A stretch of 64,000 nt of DNA, taken from the NCBI RefSeq assembly GCF_018812025.1, contig NC_063045.1, positions 51,479,079-51,543,078 of the forward strand, in the 5' to 3' direction. Position 1 is the stretch's first letter. Each line of letters starts with the position of its first letter. The notes under the pieces are model-generated. The model saw only the letters and a list, made by a program, of their open reading frames with translations, was not told the DNA's origin and ran no database searches. This document shows positions 11,012 to 22,621 of the stretch, piece after piece. The position numbers and the translations under genes were made by a program. The stretch comes from Megalobrama amblycephala (lineage: Eukaryota; Chordata; Actinopteri; Cypriniformes; Xenocyprididae).

Positions 11012-12030
11012 TTTTGAAAGAAGTATCTTATGCTCACCACGGCTGCACTTACTGGATCAAAATACAGTAAAATCACTTATAATGTGATATATCTCTACAA
11101 TTCAAAATAACTGTTCTAGTTTAATATATTTTAAATTACTATTTTATAATACATTTATTCCTGTAATGGCAAAGCAGAACAAGAAAATTAAAGGTGCTGT
11201 ATGTAATTTGACTGTACTAAGCACAACAATTCCATATGTTTGCAGATATTTAGGAAACATGCTAAGTTCACATACTTGTTTCTCAACAAAACAATGCTAC
11301 AGCCGGTCACTTTCAAATTTGCATTCTGTGTCGGAAATATCTGTTTTGGTCTGTGTGATCTCACACACTAAATTATGCCAAATTAATTATATAATAAATT
11401 ATATTAAATTATTGCCAAATTATCCTATAGTATTTCGACACCCCGGGTTGCCATTTGTGTGAAAACACAGTGTATTGTAGCCACGGAAGCCAGCAAACTA
11501 GGTCAGAGATCGCAGATTCTACCCAACCTAAAAAGCCTCGGCATCCATCTAAAATGCTCTATGACCAGAGGCATATTAAAAAGCTGATATTCAACTCATC
11601 AACTTACAGTGTAAGGCTCGTCGCCTTCTGTTGTCAATTATGCTTGTTCCTGTTGCGTGTCCTCAACTTGGCAACCCGTGTGAGCGTTGAGTCTGAGGAG
11701 GAGGGGGCAGGAGAAACAATCCTCTCCAACCCTCTCCAATATTTTGAATTTGGACTGCAGTACCCATTTCAACCACTAGCTGTCAATATCACATATGGCA
11801 CCTTTAATAAAGTTAAATAAAATAAAATAAATTTAAAAAAAAAAAAGAATTTTTTAGCAGCTTTTACTCCAGAAATCATTCTAATATGCTGATTTGATGC
11901 TCAAGAAACATTTATTATTATTATTAATATTATTACAGTTGTTCAGAACAGTTGTGCTACATTTTTGTGGAAACCACGATTAACATTATAAAATGTTTTC
12001 AATGTCCGGTTGAAACACTACATTTGGTGC
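11012..12030 (+). mobile_element. TA-flanked MITE copy, split by a TTAA element
   Basis: The left portion (TTTTGAAAGAAGTATCTTAT, then CTCACCACGGCTGCA) and right portion (GCTCAAGAAACATTTATTAT, then CAGTTGTGCTACATTTTTGT) match the family complete at 57631-58161. The outer ends are eroded. A separate element occupies 11188-11807. Confidence 0.75.
11188..11807. mobile_element. TTAA-flanked element with AGGTGC ends
   Basis: Flanked by TTAA at 11188-11191 and 11804-11807. The ends are inverted: AGGTGCTGTATGTAAT on the left and, reverse-complemented, AGGTGCCATATGTGAT on the right. It interrupts the 11012-12030 MITE. ORFs inside (11166-11462, 11455-11820) have no recognisable domain. Confidence 0.75.
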
Positions 12031-13447
12031 ATAATACTGAAAGCATTAAAGGTGTACACAAACTTTTTTAAACAGAAAATTATGGACAACAAAAAAAAAA
12101 ACGGTTTCTCTTGAGCTGTCTGGGTGTATGAGTGATTTCCTTCTTTTCTCTGTAGTGATTTGCGGCCGCCACTAAGAGTTCCCTTGTGGAGTCAACACAA
12201 TTACAGCAGCTTTGAGAAAGAGTACTTCTCTTGAATACACCTGTCTCTGGCCCACATGAAAGGACATCTCAATATCTTCCTCCAAATCTCTGGACAGTTG
12301 CGGCTAAACCTCTGCCCTGCAGTCAGTTATGGCTGGAAATAATATATCAGACTGACCCACAACTGCAAGCAAAATAACTCAAAGAACTTGTGACATTTTG
12401 AGGTATTTAAACTCTAATCTCCTCTGCCATCAATGACACTTCAGAGGATAAGAGGATCTAGATCAGGTTTCATATCTTCTGGCTATGAGATGCCACAGCA
12501 GCTTGGAAAGGTTGGATTTCAGAGGTCTTCTGCAGTCACGTTAGCATCAGTATGGCCCAGTGCCGAACACATCTGTTGCAGTCGATGGACCCACGGGCTG
12601 GGCCAGCTCCTGACAGAAGTCGGGGGGTGGTGGGACAGAAGCGAAGAGGGGTGGAGAGGTAACAGGGGAGTTGGGGGGTTGGATATGACGCTTGAGGCAC
12701 GTGCAGCTTGGACATCTGTCCCTCTTTCCAACCCCCACCAGCTAACATCCCCTCCACCACACACAAATACACACTAGTCTACAAACACACACACACACAG
12801 AGAGCGATCTGCTGCCTTCAACGTTTCATCATCCCAAACCCCGATAGGATCAAAGAGGCCTCTCCAGACGTAATGAGCCCGGTGCTTGCTCAGGGCAGAA
12901 GCCCAGACTGATATTGCCTTGGGGACAGTGGGAAATCAACGCTGCATGTACGCCATATTCACTTTTTCCGGTTTCTTTCGGCTTTTGTTTGCGGTTGCAT
13001 TAGCATGTGCATGTTTGTCTTCGTCTCAACGTTCATTTAGATGCTGTCTCTGCTGCTTAGCTATCACCTGAGTCCTGTTAGAACACAACAGCTGGGATCC
13101 CTCGCTCTCTCAGTCTCTCTCTTTCACAGCTGATTGATGAAAAGCATCTGGATGCACTGATGTGGTGACTATGCATGGAAAATAATTTCCTCCATGTGTG
13201 AGAAACGCTCTGACCCACCAGGCTGATGTTAATATTCAGGTACCCTCACAGGACAAACAATCCAAGAGAAAAGGCTTAATGCTAAATGACCAATTTTGTG
13301 CAGTTTCAAAGATTCAAAACAATTAAAACAAAATAAAAATAAATCACTAATTTGTTTTGTAACAAGTATTAAGAGTACATAAGTAAATAAATAGTAACTG
13401 TAATATCTGAAAAGAAAAAACGTGTATATATATATATATATTTTACA
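12031..13447 (-). other. robo3 intron 2: no gene
   Basis: Overlapping ORFs on both strands at 12433-12777 come from a GC-richer patch with no protein similarity, so I do not call a gene. A short CA run is near 12780-12800, and (TA)n precedes the mariner-like element at about 13424-13441. Confidence 0.5.
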
Positions 13448-13944
13448 CACCATGTTCCAAATTATTATGCAAGTGACATATCAGTAAGGTTTCAGTACAA
13501 TAAACATTCAGATTTTAGTTTTTCTAAGAAAATGTTTGTTTGTTTATTTATTCATGTCTTTTTAGAATTAATTTGCCAGGTCTATGGAAACCCTACTTAG
13601 AAGTTGTTCTTAAGCAAGTCACAGTTCTCATGCAATATGGGGAGGAAGAAAGATCTTTCTGAAGATGAAAAGCATGAAATGGTGCAATGTTGTGCAAAAG
13701 GCATGAAAACAACTAATATTGTGTGAAAACTGAATGGAGATTATCGAATTATCATAAGATCTAAGATCTAAGATCTAGGGTTTCCATAGACCTGGCAAAT
13801 TATTTTGTCTGACATTGATACCAGTTATCTAAAAAGACATGGATAAATAAACAAACAAACATTTTCTTAGAAAAACTAAAATCTGAATGTTTATTGTACT
13901 TAAAACTTACTGATATGTCACTTGAATAATAATTTGGAACACGA

Positions 13945-13946
<2 letters not shown>
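13448..13946 (+). mobile_element. mariner/Tc1-like internal deletion derivative
   Basis: Long inverted arms of about 120 bp start CATGTTCCAAATTATTATGC (13451) and end ATAATTTGGAACACGATG (about 13946), covering AAACATTCAGATTTTAG and AGAAAATGTTTGTTTG. Between them a short frame from ATG 13637 reads GRKKDLSEDEKHEMVQ, then CCAKGMKTTNIV and a TGA. This looks like the N-terminal helix-turn-helix start of a Tc1/mariner transposase, with the rest deleted. The right arm carries about 20 bp absent from the left. Confidence 0.8.
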
Positions 13947-13948
<2 letters not shown>

Positions 13949-14022
<74 letters not shown>

Positions 14023-14042
14023 CACATATATACATATATATA

Positions 14043-14076
<34 letters not shown>
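13949..14076. repeat. compound (TG)n(TA)n(TG)n microsatellite
   Basis: Dinucleotide tracts begin directly at the mariner-like element's right end. Open frames across it are artefacts of the repeat. Confidence 0.95.
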
Positions 14077-14079
<3 letters not shown>

Positions 14080-14084
14080 ACGCG

Positions 14085-14290
14085 TTTTTGTGATTTATCA
14101 GGACACAAATTTGTATAATGATGGGTATTACACTGGTATTATGACGTAAACATGAAATATGGAGACATTTCACGAGTCCTCATATTTAAAATAGCTTTAA
14201 AAACATACAAAACAATGTTTTATTAAAAATGTAAAAATGCAGAATGTTTTCTGTGATGGGTAGGTTTAGGTGTAGGGGGAAAGAAGTTCC
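14085..14290. repeat. dispersed repeat ending GGGTAGGTTTAGGTGTAGGGG
   Basis: The block with CAGGACACAAATTTGTATAA, ATGGAGACATTTCACGAGTC and GGGTAGGTTTAGGTGTAGG is one I recognise as recurrent in cyprinid genomes. The class is not evident from this copy alone. Confidence 0.5.
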
Positions 14291-15402
14291 AATCAACCTG
14301 AATTCATCCTATTTATAGGCTATAAGTGAAATATTTGCAAGCAAATAAATAACTAAATAAATAGCACTTATAATATCTGCTATAAAAACAAGTAAATAAG
14401 TAACTTGTAAGTAATAAGAAAGAAAGAAAGAAACAAACAAAAAAAAAAAAAGAAAAGTAAAAAAAAAAAAATATTTGTACCACTGCAATCCTTGGGTTGC
14501 ATGTTGTGGGACACAACTCAGCTTTACAACGCTCGTAAATCCTTAGTTGCGGTGGCAGACACTGTGAAGACTCAAGAAATAACAGTGATATTTCATCTTT
14601 TTACGACCCAAAAGCGCTCCCCAGCTTCCCTATCCAGCCTGCTGAAATGATATGCATTCTATATGAGGGACGGAGAGAATGAGAGACGGAGAGATGTATG
14701 AGACGTGCTGCCGAGGTACATCATTTCAAGGCTCTTAACTGCCCATAAACAGGCCCGTCTGGTCTTCCCCGAAACCTTTTACCCCTCGCCATGTCAGGGC
14801 GACAAATTGAAGTTATAAATGAGTATTCTTTATGAGCAAGGCCGCATGTGCAGTGCTGGAGGTGGGTGTCATTATCCAGAAAAGGAGGAGGAGGAAGGGG
14901 GCGTTTGACCAACAGTAGGATCCAGAGGCACAGAGCCAGAGGAATCGACTCTAACCTCCACCCCATTCACTGTTAATCACTGTCCCACCAGCAGCTGCCT
15001 GGAGCGGCCCTTGCTAGCTACATCAGGGTACGCCAGCTTCATTTAAATGACAGAGAGGTGGTTTTATACAGAGGAGACGCCATCAGGAAGGGAAACAATC
15101 TAGTCATTTTAAATGTGCACTTGTGCTGCATTAAGATTCAGTAAATTATTCTGGAAATATATACAAACGGTTGATGTATATCGCACTTCATCTCTCTTCT
15201 GAAAACTGTTTTAGAGTGGTATTTGTGCCTAAACCCTAGGAAGTTCACAAGATTCAGCTCTATCCTGGAGTCAATCGCAGGATTTCTGGTCTAAAGCTAG
15301 ATGGGAGGTTAATCTTCACACCTTACCCTGCATGTGACGGCCTGCCACTCAAGATAAACCACAGACACACACAAACATGTTCACCTCTTTCCCAACAAAT
15401 CC
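14291..15402 (-). other. robo3 intron 2: no gene
   Basis: Unique-looking sequence with A-rich tracts at 14420-14475. The ORF at 14721-14966 is without family resemblance. Confidence 0.5.
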
Positions 15403-16048
15403 TTACAGGGTTAGTTCACCTAGAAATAAAAATTCTGCCATTTACTCACCTTCGATATCATTCCAAACATATACGCCTTTCTTTATTTCTTTGTGGAACG
15501 CAAAAGATATTTGGATTTTTTTTTTTTTTTTTTTTTTTTATTGTATATACAATAAAAGTCAATGGTGTCCAATTTAGTTCTGGAATCCACTGACTTTCAT
15601 TGGAATGTTTTAGACGTTTTTGTCTAAACATTGTTGTTATTGTTAACTAAATCTAATTGAAATAAAGCTGATGTGAAATAAAATGATAAATTTTGCCATG
15701 AGACTTAATTGAAATAATTTGAAAAACTAAAATTACTAAAACTAAAAGAAAAAATTCAAGCTAAATATAATATAAAAAATATATTAAACATTTTTTTTTT
15801 AATTATTTTTAAACAAAAAAGTTCCAAAACTTTAAACTTTAAAAGCCTTTATTTTTATATTTTCAGTTTTAATTGTAGTTTAATTCAAAATATTGAAAAT
15901 ACTACTACTACTACTACTACTAATAAAATCATTATCAAAGAAAGACCCATATATCTTTGTGTTTTACAGAAGAAACTCATACAGGTTTGGAATATTTGGA
16001 AATGAGGGTGAATAAATGAATTTTCATATTTGGGTGAGCTATCCTCTC
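15403..16048. mobile_element. diverged AGGGTTAGTTCACC foldback MITE
   Basis: The left end AGGGTTAGTTCACCTAGAAA and the right end ATTTGGGTGAGCTATCCTC are inverted and match the family of 56581-57372. The expected TTAA is TTAC on the left and eroded on the right. The interior has a 24-bp poly(T) and a (CTA)n run near 15901-15922. Confidence 0.75.
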
Positions 16049-17028
16049 CACCACAATTTAGCCTGTCAGTTACATTTACAATGCATTATGGGTAAGTTCA
16101 GTTGCTTACATCACTAGGTTGTTGTGATGGAATCTAGACTTCAATAGAGGCATTCTAGTTCTCCACCAGACACAATAACGCTTCGTCTTGGCCGTTTCAG
16201 CTCTTCTACAATACATTAACTTGCAGATCAAATGTTTTTTTGTTTTTTTTATCAGAATAAATTATCTAAACTAAATCAGACAAGCCTCAAATTTTCTCAT
16301 CTTTGATGCCTAATAAGAGGTCAGCTCCAAACCATTTGCATAACCTCCCTTATGTCCCAATTTCATTGTATTAAGAAGCGTTTTGTAACAACAGAAACTA
16401 CTAAACCACTTCAATCGAGTGTTTTGGAGGGAAAACAGCTGCTCGGTGGGTGGCTGACTGTCTAACACGTTTGCCCCTACTGTAAACTCATCATTATTCA
16501 GTGCTTGGGTGCGTTGCGTGTGTGAACCGTTACCAGCTCCTGCGCTGCTGGACACAACGCTGGCCCACAAAACGCCTGAGTGGAGAACAAAAGCAGAGGA
16601 GATAAGGGGATGAGGGAGGGGAGGAACTCTGTATTGATGGCACATCTAGGAGGAGAGCCCCAGGCCCCCCCATAGCTGGTCTTTTTGTATGCAGATACCG
16701 ACAACAATAAGTCCATTAGTGATGTGGTCTAATCCGGCGCGTGTGGCCGACCACGGTGGAGGCTAATAGAGACATGGTCTTTGGAAAGAAAGAGGATTAC
16801 TTTAATCTAGTGATGGTCTGCACTTCTCGAGCTTAATGAGAGGATGGGACTGAACTCTGTCTTTGTCCATCATCGCCCCCCTTTCCGTTAATGAAACGTC
16901 CCCCCATAGAAATCCACAGCCATCTGAGGAAAACTGAAATGTCCAACTGTCCAAAACGAACCAGCACTGTCGAGTATGAAGTATTGAACTTACGAAGAAA
17001 GTTTAGTGCCTCATGCAGTTCAAAACAC
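16049..17028 (-). other. robo3 intron 2: no gene
   Basis: No repeat family or coding domain recognised. ORFs at 16310-16716 and 16833-17096 on the minus strand have no meaningful similarity. Confidence 0.5.
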
Positions 17029-17766
17029 TTAAGGTGATGATACACGTGGCAACTTTTTGAGCAATATTGCTGGGCAATGTTGCCGTCAACGGGCAACCTG
17101 ATGAGACACAGGGCAACTAATTAGGGCAACAGACAGTTGGCAGCAACTAATCAGAGAGGAGCAAATCTATTGCCAACCCAATAAATACCTTATTATAGGC
17201 ACTTTATTTCAACTTTTCAAATATTTTCTTCATTTTTATTAAAAATAAATGCCTTTCCAATCCGATTTGTGATAGAAAAAGGGAGAAGAGCAAGTTCAGC
17301 AAAAGGCGGATTCGAACCCGCGTTGATCGCATCAAAAGCTACATTCATGTGCCATACGCCCTACAGCCTACGCTACTACAGTCGTTAATTTAACTCCGTC
17401 TTTTTAGTATTTAACTGAAAACATTCAATGGCTTAATTACAGCTTACATGCATTACTTTGGACAGTTGTTGGTATTTTAAGCAATATATGAGGTAAATTC
17501 CCTGTTTTGGGTTGACGCATGACAACTTACTAGCGTAGCTGAGAGGCCGCCATCTTGTTTGAATTTTTTCTGAAATCTCCAAACCGGTCACGTGATCGGC
17601 CGCTAACATTCTGATTGGAGGATCTCAAAAAATTGCCCACAACCGATCTAATGTATCCAGATATAAATTTGTTGCTCATTCTCAATGGGAAAGTGCCCAA
17701 GCAACGTTGCTCGGCTACATTGCCCGGCAACATTGCTCAAAAAGTTGCCCCGTGTATCATCACAAT
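17029..17766. mobile_element. inverted-repeat element with GGTGATGATACACG ends
   Basis: The left end GTGATGATACACGTGGCAAC, then TTTTTGAGCAATATTGC, is mirrored at the right by GCAACATTGCTCAAAAAGTT and then CGTGTATCATCAC. Arms run to about 40 bp or more. A TTAA abuts the left end; the right flank (AATTA) is degenerate. The interior carries a tRNA-like module at 17225-17400. Confidence 0.8.
17225..17400 (-). repeat. tRNA-like (SINE-type) module
   Basis: On the minus strand the sequence carries GGGTTCGAATCCGCC, a match to the RNA polymerase III B box, and upstream a weak A-box-like TAGCGTAGGCTGTAGGGCG. The implied T-stem has mismatches and no full cloverleaf forms, so it is not a tRNA gene. A homologous copy lies at 39740-39905. 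Confidence 0.6.
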
Positions 17767-17767
17767 T

Positions 17768-18170
17768 ACACTACGTCCTACGCCTTCTGTATTCAACTTA
17801 CGAAAAAAGCGCAACTACCGCGCCTTTTTCATGAGTTGAATACGGAAGGCGGTCTGGCGGAAGCTAGATATTTTACTTTATAACTTGTTGAATATGGATA
17901 TTTTTCTTACAAAATCGCTTCAATTCAGAAGGCCTTTATTTACCCCCCGGAGCCATGTGGAGTACTTTTATGATGGATAGATGTACTGTCTTCAGCTTCA
18001 TACTCGTTGGTTCTGTTCACTGCCAATATAAAGCTTAGATGCGTCAGAATATTTATTAATATAACTCTGATCATGTTCATCAGAAAGAAGAAAGTCATAT
18101 ACACCTAGGATGGCTTGAGGGTGAGTAAAGCTTGGGGTAATTTTCATTTTAAAGTGAACTAATCCTTTAA
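17768..18170. mobile_element. half copy of an AGGATTAGTTCAC-end foldback MITE
   Basis: The right end reads AAAGTGAACTAATCCTTTAA, with TTAA at 18167-18170, preceded by GGATGGCTTGAGGGTGAGTA. A small palindrome around GTATTCAACTTACG / GAGTTGAATACGG at 17785-17850 looks like the centre of the original foldback. The left half was probably displaced or lost next to the 17029-17766 element. Confidence 0.6.
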
Positions 18171-18279
18171 TGCATTATTGCCATGTTAACTTGTCCTAAA
18201 TTCAACACAATAGAGATTTTCTTCATATGGGGTGCAGTCTGAACATGTTTTTTCAACCTCGTTTTGATTGACAGGATAT

Positions 18280-18388
18280 AATCGGCCATGATCATTGGCT
18301 GTTTTTATGATCAATGACCGCGAGCGTAAAATAATCGCTTTTATCAGCTGATACTGATTATTGGCCAATACATTGGTGCATCTCTAAT
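18280..18388. mobile_element. hAT-like terminal fragment (ATCGGCC / GGTGCATCTCT)
   Basis: The end ATTGGTGCATCTCT and repeated ATCGGC/ATTGGC words resemble the terminal part of fish hAT elements. No matching left end was found. Confidence 0.45.
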
Positions 18389-20417
18389 ATATTATATATG
18401 TATACACACATATATGCATACATAAATATGTTTTTTTTTTTTTTTTATGTTAAAAACCTGTACGTTTGCAACTGTTGCTGGAAGCTCTGGAAAAAAAAAA
18501 TCATTTTATTTAGTTAACAGACAATTTTTGCCTGAGGATCGCTAGAGGTAAGACAGCTGCTTCGAAATAAAATTATTGATTTTAGAACAGTACTTCATAC
18601 AAAAATGTGCCTAAAACAAAATATTTTAGCTAATGTAATACACAGGAAAAACACAAATGCACAAAAGAGTTAAACATCACAAAACCTGTGTCAAATATAC
18701 TGTCAAAAGCTTTTATGCTGTTGTAGAAAATCAGCAGAGAGCTTGTAAATAGAGTTCAACAATCATGAGAACAATGTCTGAAATAATCAATGTGCCACCA
18801 GCAAAGACGTTACTTATGTAATGGATTCTCAATAGACCGCAGAAATCGAATTGTGTACAAGCCTACGAGGTAACTACAGTGCTATTTTACCACACCACAC
18901 GTGGTACTAAAATCATGAGAGCAGACAGGGCTCGAACTCAGCGGAGCAGTCAGATTCTGAGAGCGCTCTGCGTGATGCGTCAGTGCATATCAGCGGGACA
19001 GGTCTCGGGATAAGGCTTGACGTTGAAGCCTTTCCTCGCAGGGGTTTGAGGAGGGATTCTTGTTCATCCCAAATCCTCTGATCCTTCAAGGTGAGCCCGT
19101 CTGCTAAAAGGAGCTGCATTATACGCTTTTGAAAGACGTCACAAACGTGGGCAGGCTGAGACGTGCACTGTCTCCGAGTTTGATTAGATTGGCTGGAAAA
19201 TTTGATTGGTTGACATTGCTTGATGAAATTGAACTGTCATCTTTTGTTCTGGAATCTTTACGTGATCAGTTCTTGTTCAAATGACCTTGAATTTTAAAAT
19301 TTACAGGAAAAGAACTGGGCCAGATTTGTGTTACTATAAGGGGCTGAAACCAGCAAAAGAAGGGAGAAACAAGTAAAAAAAAGACGTGAATTAAAGGCCA
19401 ACAGAAATGTAACAGCTTAAGCAAAAGTGTTGCTTTTGCTTATGGTGGGTGTGCGTCTCTATGCTCTCCTACCTTCTAAACACAGACCAATATCCTGGCC
19501 CATTGCTCTCTCCCATTGCTCTGATGCCAGCTGGCAATGCCAACGAGAGAGAAGCAATCAATCATCCCAGGGCTGGTGCCTGCACAAAATCTCCGGGTAT
19601 ACGGATCGCACAGCCACATATGCAGTGAAAAGAAAAATAATTTAGCATTCGCAACGACCAGTTCCCATCAATCACGACACTTAACAGGCTTACTAACTTC
19701 ATTTTAAGCTTAAATGTTGTCCTCTCACTCTACAATAATAACATCAGAGGTGTTTTAAAAATAAGGCTAAAGTTCAGATCTGAATAATAGGCATTTTAAG
19801 AAATATGCCGTCCTGCACAAAGCCCTTAAACTCACCTTGCAATTTAGTATGCCAGTAAAATGGACGATTACAATTTTATGATCTCTGTTAAGAAAATGAA
19901 TAGATGCAATTAAAAAGTCCCTATGGTGGTCAGGCTCTCCCAAGTCAACAGCAATGATTACACATTCATTTAACCACAACCGCAGAGTGAAACAATTGTT
20001 TCATGAGGTATACGAGTAAGCAAAAGTTCATATAAAATGTCATAAACAGGAAAGTTGATTGGATCAAGCCACATTCTGTTTGAGCAGCACATACAGGTAT
20101 GTGCATCCACCTTATTTTTTTTAGGTAAGAGCAGGAATAGCCATTTGTAATTTTAATGTGTCTGGCTTCCAGTGTCATTCGCTTCCAGTTATTTTCAGCT
20201 GTACAAAACAGCTCGTTATGCTGCTTGATATTGCAAACTGGTATTTCTTACCATATTATTTTAATGTATATTGTCTTAATTATAAACACACTGGTTTGTA
20301 GCACAAACAGTTGTAATGTTTACTGCACTTTGATATTCTTCTTGTTATTCCCTATAGCAGCTAATAAATCGGAAGTCTCACACAAAAACACCTTATTTCT
20401 TATTAAATGTATTACTA
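18389..20417 (-). other. robo3 intron 2: no gene
   Basis: Short (TA)n and poly(T) tracts lie near 18390-18450; otherwise unremarkable intron. ORFs of 60-72 codons here show no domains. Confidence 0.5.
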
Positions 20418-21188
20418 TTAAAGGGTTAGTTCAGCCAAAAATGAAAATTCTGTCATTTATTACACACCCTCATGTCGTTCCACACCCGTAAGAACACAAA
20501 TTAAGATATTTTTGATAAAATCTGATGGCTCAGTGAGGCCTGCATTGACAGCAAGTTAATTAACACTTTCAGATGCCCAGAAAGGTAATACAAGTATTTA
20601 AAACAGTTCATGTGAGTACAGTGGTTCAACCTTAATATTATAAAGCGACGAGAATACAAAATTACAGTATTTCTACAATATCTATTGGTGGCTGATTTCA
20701 AAACATTGCTTTGAAGCTTTTCGAATCTTTTGTTTTGAATCAGTGGTTCGGATCGTATATTAAACTGCCAAAGTCATGTGAACTATTGAAATTGCGAAAC
20801 ACTTATGATGTAACGAAGCCTCGTTTACTGAAATCACGTGACTTTGGCGCTCCAAACCACTGATTCGAAACAAAAGATTCGTAAAGCTTCGAAGCTTCAT
20901 GAAGCAGTGTTTTGAAATCGGCCACTACTAGACATTGTTGAATAAAGTCATTATTTTGTTTTTTTGGCACACAAAAAGTATTCTCGTAGCTTTATAATAT
21001 TAAGGTTGGACCACTGTAATCACATGAACTGTTTTAAATATGTTTTTAGTACCTTTTTGAACAATTGAAAGTGTTAATGATCTTGCTGTCAATGGAGGCC
21101 TCATTGAGCCATCGGATTTTATTAAAAAATATCTTAATTTGAGTAATAAATAACATAATTTTCATTTTTGGGTGAACTTACTCTTTAA
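20418..21188. mobile_element. TTAA-flanked foldback MITE (AAAGGGTTAGTTCA)
   Basis: TTAA flanks at 20418-20421 and 21185-21188. The ends are AGGGTTAGTTCAGCCAAAAA and, inverted, TTTTTGGGTGAACTTACTCT. Much of the left half is mirrored in the right half, for example GTGAGTACAGTGGTTCAACC against GGTTGGACCACTGTAATCAC. It has no coding capacity. It is the same family as 56581-57372. Confidence 0.85.
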
Positions 21189-22543
21189 ATGTAACTACTG
21201 ACTTAGCATTTAAACCAATGTAAAAAAGAAAAAAAAAAAAAAAGAAAAAGAAAAAAAAGACCTCACTGTAAAACAGTCTCTTCTATCAGTGAACTGAGCT
21301 ACAGAGAGACACAAATAAAGAGTTGTTGGTGTCTCAGAGTTGGTAGCAACTATTGAAAGTGGATGGTGGTTCCCTAGGGTGTCAGAGTTGGGCTGCATTG
21401 TTCCTTGTGTCTGCCTGCTCTGGTCATAACCCTGACTATACAAAAGCACACAGATGCACCACTGCTCATCAGGTTGAGTGGGGGTGTAGTCTAAACTCCT
21501 CCTTGCACCACCTGTTGCTCATTCAGCAAAACATTGTCTCTCTTTCTCTCGTTTCCTTTTACATTTGCCTCTCTTTATTTCTTTCTGTCCCCCAGAAGTT
21601 TATTATGACTATCTTTACCGCACATCTTTCCCCCTTCCTCTCTCTTGCTTCATCCAAGGTGACCATGTGTTCATATGTCTAAGCTGTGTTACTCGTGACT
21701 GGCTTTAATTAATTAATTAGGTAGTGTGAGAGTTAAATAGCCAGGGGACAGAAGGCCTGTGTCGCCCCGTGTCCGAATGACCCCGCCCTGTCAGCAGTCT
21801 CCCTGACCCCTGGAGTTCGACAGGCTAAGTGATCTCATTATTGCTGCACGGACACACACGCAGCCACATTGCGTCTGGACAGACCGGGTCGACTTCACTG
21901 GTTAATATGAATTTGCTAGAATTAGCGAAGACAAGCGAAAAATGCATTTGAAACTTGGCACCTCTTCTCTTCTGTACTTCTGTTCCCTGAAAATTCAGGG
22001 AGATTAATAGCTCACATATTTACAACAGAGGCTTTGGAATAATAAATCTACTTTGTCGATGCATCTCATCAAAGTCTGGATGAAGTTTTAGTAGCTTTGT
22101 GGGACTGTAACGGCCTTCTGAGTCATGATGAAATAGGAAGACGGATCACAGAAATCTGATTCATGCAGTTTTTATAGCTGCATCAGGGTGTGTCGGTGCA
22201 TTAGAGCTACAGTAAAAGACTGCTCAAATTTAATTAAAAAGCTTTACAATGCTCTTTTACAATGCCCTTTTCTGCTGGTTTCATAATCAGTTTATATTGA
22301 GGAGTTTCAAAGTCTGGATGGTTTTGGGCCTCCCTTTCAGCACCCACACAGAGATCCTAGATCCAAGGCAATAAGGTTAATAGCACAGAGGGCAGGCGGC
22401 CCAGAGGGGAACAGCATGCCCTACTGAACATAAGCCACTATTACTTTAGTTTTGTCCTGGACTGAGGGGCTTCACATAAATAGGCTTATCTGTCAGGATG
22501 TCTCCAGCTTAAACCCTAGAGGTACAGTGAGACCCACAAGAAA

Positions 22544-22547
<4 letters not shown>
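21189..22547 (-). other. robo3 intron 2: no gene
   Basis: An A-rich tract lies at 21222-21260. The 21353-21682 ORF is not supported by any domain. The rest looks like ordinary unique sequence. Confidence 0.5.

Positions 22548-22619
<72 letters not shown>
22548..22619. repeat. (TA)n microsatellite
   Basis: About 70 bp of pure TA dinucleotide, followed by a broader AT-rich stretch to about 22910. Confidence 0.95.

Positions 22620-22621
<2 letters not shown>

Noticed and set aside
12433..12911. Cluster of overlapping ORFs on both strands
   Set aside because: Several frames are open because of local GC-richness; none shows a domain, splice partner or start context.
13800..14173. ORFs rich in TH and IY dipeptides
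   Set aside because: They are translations of (TG)n and (TA)n microsatellites; the same applies to 1102-1296 and 22452-22670.
14255..14280. Telomere-like GGGTAGGTTTAGG sequence as an interstitial telomere
   Set aside because: It is not a TTAGGG array; it is part of a dispersed cyprinid-type repeat block.
17290..17390. Functional tRNA gene on the minus strand
   Set aside because: The B box is good, but the T-stem has mismatches and no acceptor stem or anticodon arm forms.
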